From NCBI GenBank assembly GCA_964019055.1, contig OZ025218.1, forward strand, positions 7,843,454 through 7,907,453: a DNA stretch of 64,000 nt. Direction: 5' to 3'. The notes beneath the pieces were generated by a model. The model ran no database searches. It worked only from the letters and a program-made list of their open reading frames with translations, and was not told where the DNA came from. Position 1 is the first letter of the stretch. Each line of letters begins with the position of its first letter. Shown in pieces: positions 23,663 through 35,500 of the stretch. The position numbers and the translations under genes are program-made. The DNA comes from Anthopleura xanthogrammica (taxonomy: Eukaryota; Cnidaria; Anthozoa; Actiniaria; Actiniidae).

Positions 23663-24483
23663 AATTAAATGTTGCTCGTATTACCGCCCGCGCGCAAAAA
23701 AAATTCTTTATTGCAGCATGGAGCCTACAATCTTGGACAAAAAGGGTTGCGAATTTTCCATTATTTCCTCAAAAAGGGCAGTTTCCCTGATAAAATATTG
23801 TTTCATGTAGCGTACTCCCCCCAGTTCAATGTTGGTCTCAGTGGGCTGCCCGGTCTATCTCCCTCAAAACAACATTGTTTAGGGGGGAGGGGGTTCGTTT
23901 TAGGGGGATTTTAAGATGTTTTAGTCTAAATATGCAAATTAAATGTTGCTCGTATTACCGCCCGCGCGCAAAAAAAATTCTTTATTGCAGCATGGAGCCT
24001 ACAATCTTGGACAAAAAGGGTTGCGAATTTTCCATTATTTCCTCAAAAAGGGCAGTTTCCCTGATAAAATATTGTTTCATGTAGCGTACTCCCCCCAGTT
24101 CAATGTTGGTCTCAGTGGGCTGCCCGGTCTATCTCCCTCAAAACAACATTGTTTAGGGGGGAGGGGGTTCGTTTTAGGGGGATTTTAAGATGTTTTAGTC
24201 TAAATATGCAAATTAAATGTTGCTCGTATTACCGCCCGCGCGCAAAAAAAATTCTTTATTGCAGCATGGAGCCTACAATCTTGGACAAAAAGGGTTGCGA
24301 ATTTTCCATTATTTCCTCAAAAAGGGCAGTTTCCCTGATAAAATATTGTTTCATGTAGCGTACTCCCCCCAGTTCAATGTTGGTCTCAGTGGGCTGCCCG
24401 GTCTATCTCCCTCAAAACAACATTGTTTAGGGGGGAGGGGGTTCGTTTTAGGGGGATTTTAAGATGTTTTAGTCTAAATATGC
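23663..24483. repeat. Three tandem copies of a 274-bp unit
   Basis: Unit begins AAATTAAATGTTGCTCGTAT and ends TTAGTCTAAATATGC; starts are at about 23663, 23937 and 24211, an exact 274-bp period, and I see no differences between copies. Just beyond the array (about 24500-24535) a reverse complement of the unit's ACAATCTTGGACAAAAAGG occurs, suggesting the array grew inside an inverted-repeat element. The repeated short ORFs carry no domain. Confidence 0.95.
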
Positions 24484-24711
24484 ATTGGAACTGAAAATTT
24501 CTCGACCTTTTTGTCCAAGATTGTAGCTTCTCATTTCGTTAACAAAGTCGCGCAACAAAATCTTGACGTCACAGTCATTAGCATATGGCATGGTAAAACC
24601 TTTATAATTTCAAGACGCATCACTCAAACTATATAATTTTTTTTGGTCATTGAACAATTCATCTCATGTAGAATCTATACTGAGAATATTGTCAGATGTG
24701 TCATAAACCGT

Positions 24712-24804
24712 GGGCACCCAGAAATAGTTCAATCAGAAATTGTATATTGTTCGTTGAACAACCAGAAACGACTCTCTAATTACAAGAGGTTTATCTGGGT
24801 GCCC
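24712..24804. mobile_element. Short inverted-repeat element, GGGCACCCAG ends
   Basis: GGGCACCCAGA at the left and TCTGGGTGCCC at the right enclose about 70 bp without coding content. Small MITE or remnant. Confidence 0.6.
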
Positions 24805-24949
24805 TAGGTTTTTCGATTTGCACTATGACGGCTGATAATTGGCCAAAAAATTAGGAGTTTACATCGGGTACCCCCATTAACACCACCCTCAAGGCAATGC
24901 TCTTTATTTAGAAATTCACGGGTCCAATTTCCCTTAGTTACCGTTGCTA

Positions 24950-26235
24950 TGCCTCACAACCTCATCAAATTTGCTAGAATATCTCGGAATTTAAAACTCT
25001 GATTGCAGAAAATTCATTAGGAATTGTTTCAATTTTTTACTGTCCTGTGAAAATAAAAAAATAATTGTCTCGTAGACCTTGTAGTTCTCTTTAAAACAGA
25101 TACTGTGTAGTTAATTAAGGGACAAATTATAATTCCACTGGGAAAATTGCTGCAACAGTGATTGGTTCCCTATTGTCCAAGTCAGAGTAGCCAGATGAAT
25201 GACGGCCGCGCGCTTTGCTTTTAGCGGCCCTATTCTAAAAAATCCGTTAATTAGGCTTAGAATAACTGGTAAATAGTTTCAGTGGGTTAATTTGACCGTT
25301 AATTAGGTTTTCAGATGTAGAGCGCGTACTTCAATTTTGTAGCCACCATCTCTTCTCCTCGTGAGAAAACAAACTTTGCTGATCGTGCAGTTGCTATGCC
25401 CCCAACCTCAGAAAGTTAGCATGGATATAACAGATGTTAAAAATTTGATACCAGAAAATTAAATATAAATTGTTTCAATTTTTTACTGTCCTGTGAAAAT
25501 GAAAGAAAATTGCCTTGTAGTACTCTTTTAAACAGATAATGAGTAGTTGCTTGTGGGACAAGATTTTAATTCCACTGGGAAAACTGCTGCAACGGTGTAG
25601 GTTCTCAATGGGGTGGTAGCTTTTTTACGGTTAACGGTTACAATTTTGGCCTGTTTACGGCTAACGGCTATTTTTTTCCATTACGATTATCAAAAATCTT
25701 AATAATTAATTTCCATTGTTTTAAACGTTAAACATTAATTTTCATCGTTTTAAAAGAGTTAATGATGAATTTACATCGTTGAAAAACACATTCTTAGTAT
25801 TCTGGGATGAATGCATAACATTACATGTCTTACATCAGTCTTGAGAAGAGATCTCGACAAATACAAGTCTTACAAACCTTACGGTTGACTTTTTCTTTAG
25901 AATTCTTACGCCTAATGCTTAATATTTCCCCCCCCCCATTTTTACGCCTAACGGCATAATTTTTGGGCCGTTTTATGGCTAACGGGAGTTATCCCCGACC
26001 ATTGAGACCCTATTGTACATGTCCGACTAGGAACCACGAATTACCAAGAGAAGCCAGATTAATGACGGCTGCGCGCTTTGGCTTTAGCGGCCATAGTCTT
26101 AAAAAATCCGTTAATTAGGCTTAGAATAACTGGTAATTAGTTTCAGCGGGTGAATTTGACCGTTAACGTTAATTAGGTTTTCAGATGTAGAGCACATACT
26201 TCAATTGTGTATCCACCATCCCATATATGGTCAAT
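24950..26235. repeat. Diverged direct duplication, about 0.45 kb unit
   Basis: The two halves share AATTGTTTCAATTTTTTACTG, TTCCACTGGGAAAA.TGCTGCAAC and ATCCGTTAATTAGGCTTAG in the same order (left about 24950-25390, right about 25395-26235). The right half is longer because a TIR element interrupts it at 25604-26006. Confidence 0.85.
25604..26006. mobile_element. TIR element with CTCAATGG ends and ACGGTTAACGG motifs
   Basis: Ends CTCAATGG...CCATTGAG, followed inside by TTACGGTTAACGG-like words repeated in both orientations. The neighbouring duplicate reads straight from GGTTC to CCTATTGT without it, which fixes the borders. No ORF. Confidence 0.8.
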
Positions 26236-26384
26236 AGCGCGCGGTATCAACTTTATGATTTTGTTCTCTACCTCGTGAAGAAACAGACATTGGTAATTGT
26301 ACGTTGTGGGGACCTTCTGCACAACTCGTGTCCTCATAATCCCATAAAGCAATGCTGCGTTTGAGTTTCATTATCAAAAAGTTG

Positions 26385-26389
<5 letters not shown>

Positions 26390-26427
<38 letters not shown>
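26390..26427. repeat. (TTA)n microsatellite
   Basis: ATT/TTA trinucleotide run in intergenic sequence. Confidence 0.97.
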
Positions 26428-26435
<8 letters not shown>

Positions 26436-26877
26436 TCATGTTTAATTTCAACTCGATTTTATCTAATTAAGCCGTTGCTAGGGAAAAGACAACATACAGT
26501 AACTAAGGGACACACCACACCTTAGCAACGTGACGTCATCAACAAGTTTAAAAACGTCAAACCGTAAAATTCCAGAAGTGACAAATTTTAGACATTTACC
26601 CATCGATATATATCGTTCCATACATCCACCCGCTTTTCCAACTTCTCCCTGTCCATATATTTCGGCTATCATTCCATTTCACCCATTTATTCTATTAAAC
26701 CCGTCAAACTAACTAGTCCCTTCACCAGAAACGATCGATGGTGACGCCAAGAAAAGGATTTAAAATTCATGTCGGTACCATAGCAATATAGAAATATATA
26801 GTTTATTTAAAGATTTGTTATTGATACGCCCAAGGTTTCCATGGTAATGCCATATTTGGTCATCGTATTGGGCTGCC

Positions 26878-26883
26878 TATAAA
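26878..26883 (+). promoter_or_regulatory. Putative TATA box of the 209-aa ORF
   Basis: TATAAA, 79 bp before the ATG at 26957. This leaves room for a start site about 30 bp downstream and a 5' UTR of about 45-50 bp. Assigned from sequence and spacing only. Confidence 0.45.
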
Positions 26884-26956
26884 TCAGTAGCAAATACTTT
26901 TCTAGTTTCATTGTCAATAAAACCTTGAAGTTGTTGCATCAGTTGAATTGTACAAC

Positions 26957-27586
26957 ATGGCATCCTTCATAAAGGACATCTTTCATCGAACTGTTACGTT
27001 GAACAAAAGCAATTCAATGCATATGGCCAACAAATATGTAAATCTGTCACGACTACAGCAAGGACATACTGAAGGACTACTTGCCTGTACCTTGAGAAAT
27101 TACTATTATAATAGCAATGCCATGGGAACTGTTGGCTGTCAACCAAAAATAATACTCATACCCCGCTGTTTGGTACCTCTGGTTCTTCAGAAGGCACAAC
27201 CCTCAGAGAAGTCAAGCCGCCCACTGAAGGCCCAAAAACCACAGAAGTCGGCAACGTTGGAACGCAAAGATAGCTTCCCTAATGTAAAACCTCGAATTTT
27301 ACATACCATTTCAGAAAATGGTGTTCTCAACTTCGACTCATTAGAGGAAGACACTTTGGGAAAGAACCAAGCCAGTGGATATTACACAAGGAAAAAGAAT
27401 AACAAACATAGAAGGGTGGTGAAGAGGGCTACCACAATGGATAACCGACACACGAAGAGTTGTGTGAGACTACAGAGTAAAAACGAGCAGAAGAGGGTGA
27501 TCATTATGAAACCGTGGGTTAGTGGTCTGTCCAAGTGCATACCCACCGTTACGGCTGGATCTTTCTTTCGCTCAATGGTCGGATAG
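26957..27586 (+). CDS. Intronless ORF of 209 aa, unrecognised
   Basis: The ATG at 26957 is in good context (AACATGG); the frame extends nine bases upstream only through a TTG. It is uninterrupted to TAG at 27584-27586. The product starts MASFIKDIFHRTV, has a Lys/Gln/Pro-rich middle (KAQKPQKS), a basic stretch (about residues 140-155) and the end SFFRSMVG. I see no signal peptide, membrane segment or known domain. A TATA box lies upstream. A 210-codon open frame in AT-rich DNA together with the promoter-like element supports a real, possibly taxon-restricted gene, but chance or a transposon-borne ORF is possible: a fragment of a TIR element (copy at 29144-29281) starts about 18 bp after the stop. 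Confidence 0.45.
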   Translation: MASFIKDIFHRTVTLNKSNSMHMANKYVNLSRLQQGHTEGLLACTLRNYYYNSNAMGTVGCQPKIILIPRCLVPLVLQKAQPSEKSSRPLKAQKPQKSATLERKDSFPNVKPRILHTISENGVLNFDSLEEDTLGKNQASGYYTRKKNNKHRRVVKRATTMDNRHTKSCVRLQSKNEQKRVIIMKPWVSGLSKCIPTVTAGSFFRSMVG

Positions 27587-27603
27587 CTATACTTCTTCAA
27601 TAG

Positions 27604-27682
27604 GCCGTTAACAGTTCCCTGCGCCATCGTGAAAGGTAGCCATGCCTTTGCTTCGAAGCGAGACGAACGGTGAGCTTGCAAT
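27604..27682. mobile_element. Fragment of the element at 29144-29281
   Basis: Shares, in reverse orientation, TCGAAGCGAGACGAACGGTG and TGAAAGGTAGCC with 29144-29281. Only about one half is present. Confidence 0.65.
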
Positions 27683-27796
27683 GAGAGACCTTTTTTAACA
27701 CCTTGGACAATTATTCACAAAACAAACAAAGAAACAACAACAAAAAAAAAACAAAAAAAAAACAACAACAACAACGGTTTACATCGAAAGCGAAAC

Positions 27797-27946
<150 letters not shown>

Positions 27947-28373
27947 CTCGAACCCTTGGTAACATAATATAAAGCCTCTCTCCCGTCCGTACATCCCCTT
28001 CGACCTTCGAAATTCCGCCTGTATACGGGATAAAATTTATCGATATTTTTCATGCTATGATTTTGTACATAGTACCATGTAATACAATTTCATACTCTCA
28101 GAGCCTACAATGTTAATTAACATACACGTCAGTTCTAATGGGTCGTAACTCATTTAATTATTCCCATTTAATTTCCTTCTCCTCCATTGGATAATTTACA
28201 TCATAAGCTATTTGTAACTTAAAAGCCACAATGTTAATTATTTAACGTATAGGTTCCACCAACTACGAACCGATAAAATAAAGTCCTTGCAAACCTGGTT
28301 CCGAAACCATGATTTGAACTATTACTTGACATTTTTACATAGATTAGGGATATAAGGATTTAGGGTGAGAATC

Positions 28374-28626
28374 GACTACTTTGACGATACAGCGGCCATC
28401 TTGAATCGCTTGGCATTATGGGGCATCGAGGGGACAAGACAAAACAGAGATGGCGGATAATATATAGAGTTTCCTTTATTTGTCTTTCTCTCATGTCAAT
28501 CTTCTTAATTCCTCTCTCGTCAAATTTTCTTGTGGTGAACTGTTAATGTTAATCGACGCCATTTCTGGTAACAAAGCTTTGTATATTTGCCCCCTGCCAA
28601 GATGGCCGCCGTATCGTGAAGTAGTC
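28374..28626. mobile_element. TIR element, GACTACTTTGACGATAC ends
   Basis: Left GACTACTTTGACGATACAGC then GGCCATCTTG; right CAAGATGGCCGCCGTATCGT then GAAGTAGTC. Imperfect TIRs of about 40 bp, no ORF. Confidence 0.8.
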
Positions 28627-28848
28627 CAAACAAATAAATATATGGTATAATAAATATTTGTGCCCAAGGTAGACCAGAATGTATTCTGTTTATCAAACTC
28701 AGTAAAGGTCTATGTCAGTTAACTGGGATACGTATTTAGATTAACATCAACACTTCGACATAAAAAACACAAAAATAAGATAAGGATGTAAAACAAAGAA
28801 CTATTACGAATGGTCTATAGCTTTCAGATTGCAGGAAAATACCCCTCT

Positions 28849-28966
28849 CAAAATTATCTTGGGTGCAAGGCTAGCAATAAATTACAAAAAAAGGAACAAA
28901 TTCCATTGAGAAAAAGTATGCATTATATTGTATTTTCATGTTAGCCTTTGGCCCAAGATAATTTTG
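28849..28966. mobile_element. Short TIR element, CAAAATTATCTTGGG ends
   Basis: Perfect 15-bp inverted ends CAAAATTATCTTGGG and CCCAAGATAATTTTG, with further pairing of AAGGCTAGC and GTTAGCCTT. No ORF. Confidence 0.8.
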
Positions 28967-29143
28967 ACAAGGTTTTTTTATGAACAGCAATATACCTAAT
29001 TTTTTTTGGTGTAGTGTTTTCCAATTTCAGACCACTGTGCCATTTCCAGTATCATTTCTTTGTTTAAAAGTTGTGCATGAGAAGGCGCATGAATATGGAT
29101 ACAACTCAAACAAAGAATCTTATTCTCCAGGGGGTGCACCAAG

Positions 29144-29281
29144 ACAAATAGTCCCCTTCACAGTATCCGGCGCCATTTTGAGGGTCATTTTTGAGCTTGC
29201 AAGGTCACCGTTCGTCTCGCTTCGATGGAAAGGCACGGCTACCTTTCAATATAGCGCATGGAACTGTGAAAGGGACTGTTA
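29144..29281. mobile_element. TIR element, GTCCCCTTCACAGT ends
   Basis: Left GTCCCCTTCACAGTATCC and right GGAACTGTGAAAGGGACT are imperfect inverted repeats. A partial copy lies at 27604-27682. Confidence 0.7.
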
Positions 29282-29525
29282 GGTCTATTCAAAAGCAAAG
29301 CATACTTATTTGCATACTACTTGCAAACAACTAAAATAAAAAAAACTTACAAAAAGAAACAACAAAAAACAAAAAAAGCAAAAAACAAAAACTATCTTGC
29401 AACGAGTATCTACAATCTCAAGATTTTGATATTCTTATAATATATTCTTACCATTTATGGCTTAATAATTATTTAATAAATAGCTTATACTGTAATTCGT
29501 CAGTTAATAATTATAATTATGGTTC

Positions 29526-32500
29526 CTAAGGTTCCCCAAAAGCATCATTGATTTTTGTCAAGTGTCGTATAGCTAGGTCCTCTGGTAGATGAAAGTCAAA
29601 AGGCTGTAGTCTTTCAAGATACGTCAATGCTTCACTCATTCCTGTTGGAACAAGTGGGAAAGCAATAAGTGATCGTTTCCATAAAGTAATGGATTTGTAG
29701 ATGGATGGATGGATGGATGGATGGATGGATGGATGGATGGATGGATGGATGGATGGATGGATGGATGGATGGATGGATGGATGGATGGATGGATGGATGG
29801 ATGGATGGATGGATGGATGGATGGATGGATGGATGGATGGATGGATGGATGGATGGATGGATGGATGGATGGATGGATGGATGGATGGATGGATGGATGG
29901 ATGGATGGATGGATGGATGGATGGATGGATGGATGGATGGATGGATGGATGGATGGATGGATGGATGGATGGATGGATGGATGGATAGATGGATGGATGG
30001 ATGGATGGATGGATGGATGGATGGATGGATGGATGGATGGATGGATGGATGGATTGGTGAATGTATTGATGAGTGAATAGATGGGTGAAAGGTAACGTGA
30101 TGGATGGGTGAATGGATGTTGGATGGGCGAATGTATGGCAAGGATGAAGCGTAGGGTAATGGGTGGATGGATGGATGAAAAAAATGGATGAATGAATGCA
30201 AGTATAAACAGAGAAATCAAATGTGAGATTCCCAAGGGAAACCCCCATTTGATGTCACATACATACCAGATTTAATGACGTATGCCCATGACTGATAATG
30301 TTCGTCAACAACGGTTGATGTTCTGGTTACAATCCGACACCACTGGACTAACACTTTTTGGCTGCAGAAAAAAGGAGCACAACTTTAGTAACAATCATAA
30401 TCCTTCTGTGTTTGAGTGTGAATATGGCTATACATACATACATAGTTTATTCAAACCGCAAATTAAATCTTAACTAGTAAAACTAAGAGCAAAAGCGATA
30501 CAAATGAAACAACAAAGCTGAATAATAGGCGACTTGAAAGAAAGTTACGAGGTTATCCCTATGTAAAAACTCCCCAGCTATGGCTAGGGCTAGGGATGCG
30601 GATATGAATATAGGTATAGGGATAGATATCTCCAATTTGAGGGTTGATCCTCGATAGGAAGCATGTATTTTGTATTTAACATGTTTTCCTCAAGTTGTCA
30701 GTTTATTACTTACTTGAGTCCTGCGCATACTAATGATTTGAACTGGAAAAAAAGACAAATTACCACATCAGTAACATACAGTAGCAAAACTTTCGATATA
30801 AAGTAGAATAGCAGAAAATATGAAGTATGAAGTATGTAGTATGATGCTGATAAAGCAGTCTTCGAATGAATGGAATGGTACTGACTTACAGCACGTACAC
30901 GGTACGACATGTCGTAACATTGAAATGGCTTTCCATAAGAATGGTTATCATATGCGTGGGAAACATACGGTACTGACTTACAGCACGTACACGGTATGAC
31001 ATGCCGTAACATTGAAATGGTTTCCCATAAGAATGGTTATCGCATGAGTGGGAAACACAAGGTACTGACTTACAGCCGACACAGCACGTGCACAGTACAA
31101 CATGCTGTAACATTGAAATGGCTCCCCATTGTCTCCCAGTTATCTACCTCATCCCAAGGCGCAGTTACACAAGATCTTGGTCTTAAAACCCGGTACGGCT
31201 ACAAACGTGCCCTATCGTGTCCCACTCATACGAAAGCCACTCTATAATCAAATCAGTACGTTACCATAGCATCCTGGCTTCGTCGACAAGGTTCATGCGT
31301 TGTTTTTATTCGATGGAGCGTTCTTAACAACGTCTAGAAAAGAAGGTAGGAATACTATTAATGGCATGCATATTTCTCATCGAGGAGAGTTGATGGGAAT
31401 TCTTTTTCTAAATTACGAGGTGGAGATTGATGGGAAATATGTGGAAAGTGTTAGTCTATGAAATCTTAGCTTAATTTTGATGAAATGCAGCTTTACATCA
31501 AAGACATACAACCAAATTTCAATGCATAGTGACTCCACTTGTGCCAACTTGTTTATGAGAAAAGACGTGGAAAAATAAGCTGTAAAGAGGACTTGCACAA
31601 ACCTGTTTTGCAGTAACTGCACAGCTGCCATCAAGGGCAATGCCAAAAGCCTCTGATAACCGACTTGCAGGTGTGGAGTTGTACTCGCGGCCATGCTGAT
31701 GAAATGTCAACATTAATACAGTCAAGACATTTTACAGGAAGAAGAGAAATAGAAGAAAAGATAATCTTTCCCAAGGTAGCAAATTGCTCAATTTCCCTTT
31801 CCCTTGTTGTCTCGATCAGCATGTAGCAATGAAAACAGTGGTTAGAATACAGGAAAGAGGCGCCGACAAGCAACTCAACTCATAAATAACAGCGAGTTCC
31901 GACCACCCAAGAATCCCTTTGTATGGGTTTCTGAGGCTCTCACCTTCAAGGCATAATAGCTATCGAATAACTCCCAAATGTGCATCCCCTGAGGCAGTGA
32001 GGTTCTGGTTGTAGGGACAATACAAGCAACGAGAGATTTGGACGAAATTAGACGACTTTCCACCGTCTATAATCAAAACAATAGGTTAGTACTAAACAAT
32101 ATCTTTATTCATAGCAGGAAACGCATTAACCTATTACAGTTATCTACGGTTTTTTCGCATGTTGCATGTTGCATGTTGCTCGCCAAGCTTGAAATGTATT
32201 ACCATTATTCACATGTAAATAATGTCAGCACAGAAAAAAATCTGCTGGAAAAACGTGCAGACAAAGTTTGGGAAAATTCCATATCATTGTGACCTTCCGC
32301 TGATTGAATTCACATCGCCCATCGTGTATTTCTGGCTTGGTATGCAACATGCAACATAACCTTCACCAACCTTTTTTGAAATAGCTGTATATCAGATAGT
32401 GCGAAGTGTATGTATCAAATTTAAATGATCATAGAACAAATTTTGTGCAACCGAAAAAGTAGTCACGGCACGGTCACGAAAAGAAATCGACGGCTTCGCT

Positions 32501-35500
32501 GAGCCAATCACAGCGCATGAATAAGGTAAATAGTTTGAGAATATATTTCAGATTCATACCCTCACTAGTCCATGTTGCATAACTTCCTTCAGGGCCATCG
32601 CCAGGTCTTTACGTACTGTGTTGATGAGTTCAGCATCTCGATGGTAATTATACTGCAATGGAGAGTAAGGCAAATAACTTTAAAAAATGTTGAGACTTTC
32701 TATAAGAAGACTTTCCTACTGTGTTGGGGACTTGAAATCAAAGAGGGCAAGACGCAATTTTTACAATGTTGGGGTCGAAAGGGAACTTCAAATTAGAATA
32801 GCGGAAATTTTTTATTGTATATGATGTTTTTTGTAATTCTACAATCCAAATACTTCAGGCCAGTAAGTTTCAGTAAAAAGTAGTGAATTTAACTTGGCGT
32901 CAAACTTGCAGAAACATGAACACGTCTGTAAAACTACTCACTCTTTCTTCCGCGACAGCTGTGTCCACTGACGACACGGAACTGGCTCTAGATCTTCTGG
33001 AGCTCTGCCGACTAAAGCTTTTGACCGAGTCAGGTGATCGCGGCGAGTGGGGCTCGGACCAGTCATCGGTATCTTGATCCAACGCGTACTTTATTCTTGC
33101 TACGTTTTCTACTGCTGCTTGAAGCTTTGACAAGAGCTCACTGCAGATAAACAATGAATAGGACGTCAGTTTTCTCAGGCAAATGCGAATAGAGTTTGTT
33201 TGTTCTCCCCCTCGATTCCAAGGGAAGAAAGCTAGTGCAGAAAGTAAATTACTATTTGAATTACTTACAAGTAACCAGGTACAGCAACATTTGCCGATGC
33301 CTTCCTTAAAATCTGGTCCTGAAGCTGTTTCCCGGAACAGCCAAACTGACTGCAAAAACAGAATATCAAAGTTAGTGTTACTCTTACTGCGCATGCTCGA
33401 CGAAAAGCTGTTTCGCCAACTACTTTGCTACGCATGCTCTGATTGTTGCACTGAAAATTGTGCTCTTTTGGACAAACTGGGCATGCTGAACGAAATTCTA
33501 GAGATAAAAAGCATCAGTTATAATATTTAGAGATCCCATACACATCGGTTGCTGAATCAAGACACTATTATTTACCTGATAGCGAATATCTGTAATATAG
33601 CCAGGGCACGTCTAATTATAGCCAGACTAGCATCCCGAATTCTCTGTGAAGTAGCGATAATTATACTGATAATTAGAATATATTCAATTAACGATAATTC
33701 ATCAAGAAGTTTTAAAAAAAGCTCTCGTCTTGAATGGAAGATAGGACATTTTTCAGCGGGGTGAAAAATTTTAGTAAATAAAAAAGTTTAGAACAATGCA
33801 ATAATAGTATAAAAATATACTGACAGTACTAGAAAAAAATGATAATTAATTCAAAGCAATAATAGTCTTTAACAGAAACGAATAGCTGCAGTTTCTGATT
33901 CATTTCTGTCAAAGGCAATATTATATCACTGAGATGAATGAGCTAATAAATGGAAACTGGGCACTAGTGAATGCCTTGCTATCACGTGATCTGGTGACGT
34001 AATTAATCAAGCAATAACGGTGCGTTTTGTGCAGGTGATAAGATAGTATTATTTTTCAATTTTGAATCTTTCTTTTCCGGGGTGGGTATGTGTGGTCCAA
34101 AATGTCAGGTCACGTGATGTGCATGTCTCACTCTCGTAGTGATTAACTCCCAACAAAACATTACAAGTGTTTAGTTATTTGCAATTATCTTAGTGCCGCA
34201 CCTTGCTGCGCGCCTGCTCTGGGGTAAGGGGCACATGAAGACAGCACCCATTGTCGCCTTCCTCGGACATATCAAGGGAGTAATCGCGTTCGTACCCAAG
34301 GTCTCTGCTGTCCGTCAGGGAGGACGCACTTCTTTTGAAAGAGGCTGAGTTACTGAGCTAATTTGGTCAAACAAAAAAATAAAGGCTCAGCAGCTGATCC
34401 ACCATGGATTATTGTTACCTAAAGAGGGCTTTATACTGCATTTGCTCCGTTTTTAAAGGAAGTTGAGAGTGAATATTATCTTAGTCATGCACTTTGAGGT
34501 ATGTTCAGTGAATTTAGATGGGTTAGTAAGTTAGTTTTTGCTTCTTTTTATTTTAGTGCGAAGTGTTAGTGAAGAGTGATGGAAAAAGAGACAACAAAAA
34601 ATACCTCAAATGGGCAAAATCAAACAAAACAAAATAAAATAAAATAAGTTTTAAAACGTTAGTATATTGGATTAAGGTGACTGACTGCTTCTGAACGTTC
34701 AATTTGAGCCCACGATGTGCGCGCGCACAAAAATCGCTCAAAACCGCATAACAACCGTTAAGATTTTATTGAGGAACCATACACATTTTTAAAACTTTCT
34801 TCATTTTTTTAGTTAGTCTTCAAAAATAATGTTTCAAGTAGATGTCCTGAGAAAATTGCTTCCAGAGCTTCTTTAATTTTTGAGTTATGAATTTTTGTGT
34901 GCAAAGCTTGATTTCCGCCATTTTTCTTTCGAAATCTTGTCAAGAATTGGAATTAGCGTTAAATTTTGTGTAAAATATCTTTCTAAGAACATTTTGTAAT
35001 GATTCCTTGCTAAAGTAGTCAGTCACCTTAAATAACTTAATCATAAGGGAACGGGCCCATTTTATTTACTTTGGGTTTAATGTTTTCATCTTCAATTTCC
35101 ACTCTATTTAGCAAATGTACTATGTACAGACCCCTTTCAGCACGTCGGAATTTTTGGAGGACAAAACAATAGGTTCCAATTATCAGGAGATTGAAATTCT
35201 TTTGTTTTGTCCTCCAAATTGAGCTGCTTTGACGTCATGTGCAAGGGGTCTAAACACTAGTACGATGGTTTTGAGTGGTGTATTTTCTATTATGCACACG
35301 AGCCTTCCCATAGAACAGTGGAATACTGCCGATTACACATCGGCTTTTCTGTATTCTAATTGACCTGTATTTCCAATGGTGTGCAAAATGAAATTTAACA
35401 TGTTTAAAAATCTGAATAAACCTATATAACAAGTTTTTTGTTGTTGCTTATTATCAAATCTACCTTTGACTTGTCTTTTTGAGGCCGTTCTGTCTCAGAT

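Larger units (their letters stand above)
22785..26956. other. Intergenic repeat-rich region
   Basis: No convincing gene on either strand. Contents in order: dispersed repeat fragment (about 23205-23290), a 274-bp tandem triplication (23663-24483), a short inverted-repeat element (24712-24804), a diverged direct duplication (about 24950-25390 and 25395-26235) with an inserted TIR element (25604-26006), and a TTA microsatellite (26390-26427). The final 80 bp hold the TATA box of the downstream ORF. Confidence 0.75.

Noticed and set aside
23625..24462. Repeated identical small ORFs of 69-81 aa
   Set aside because: Products of the 274-bp tandem repeat, with no domain and no upstream coding context.
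29526..30248. 240-aa ORF with His-Pro-Ser-Ile repeats
   Set aside because: Only its last 38 codons are real (the terminal RUNDC1 exon from 29641). The rest is a translated ATGG microsatellite in the intron.
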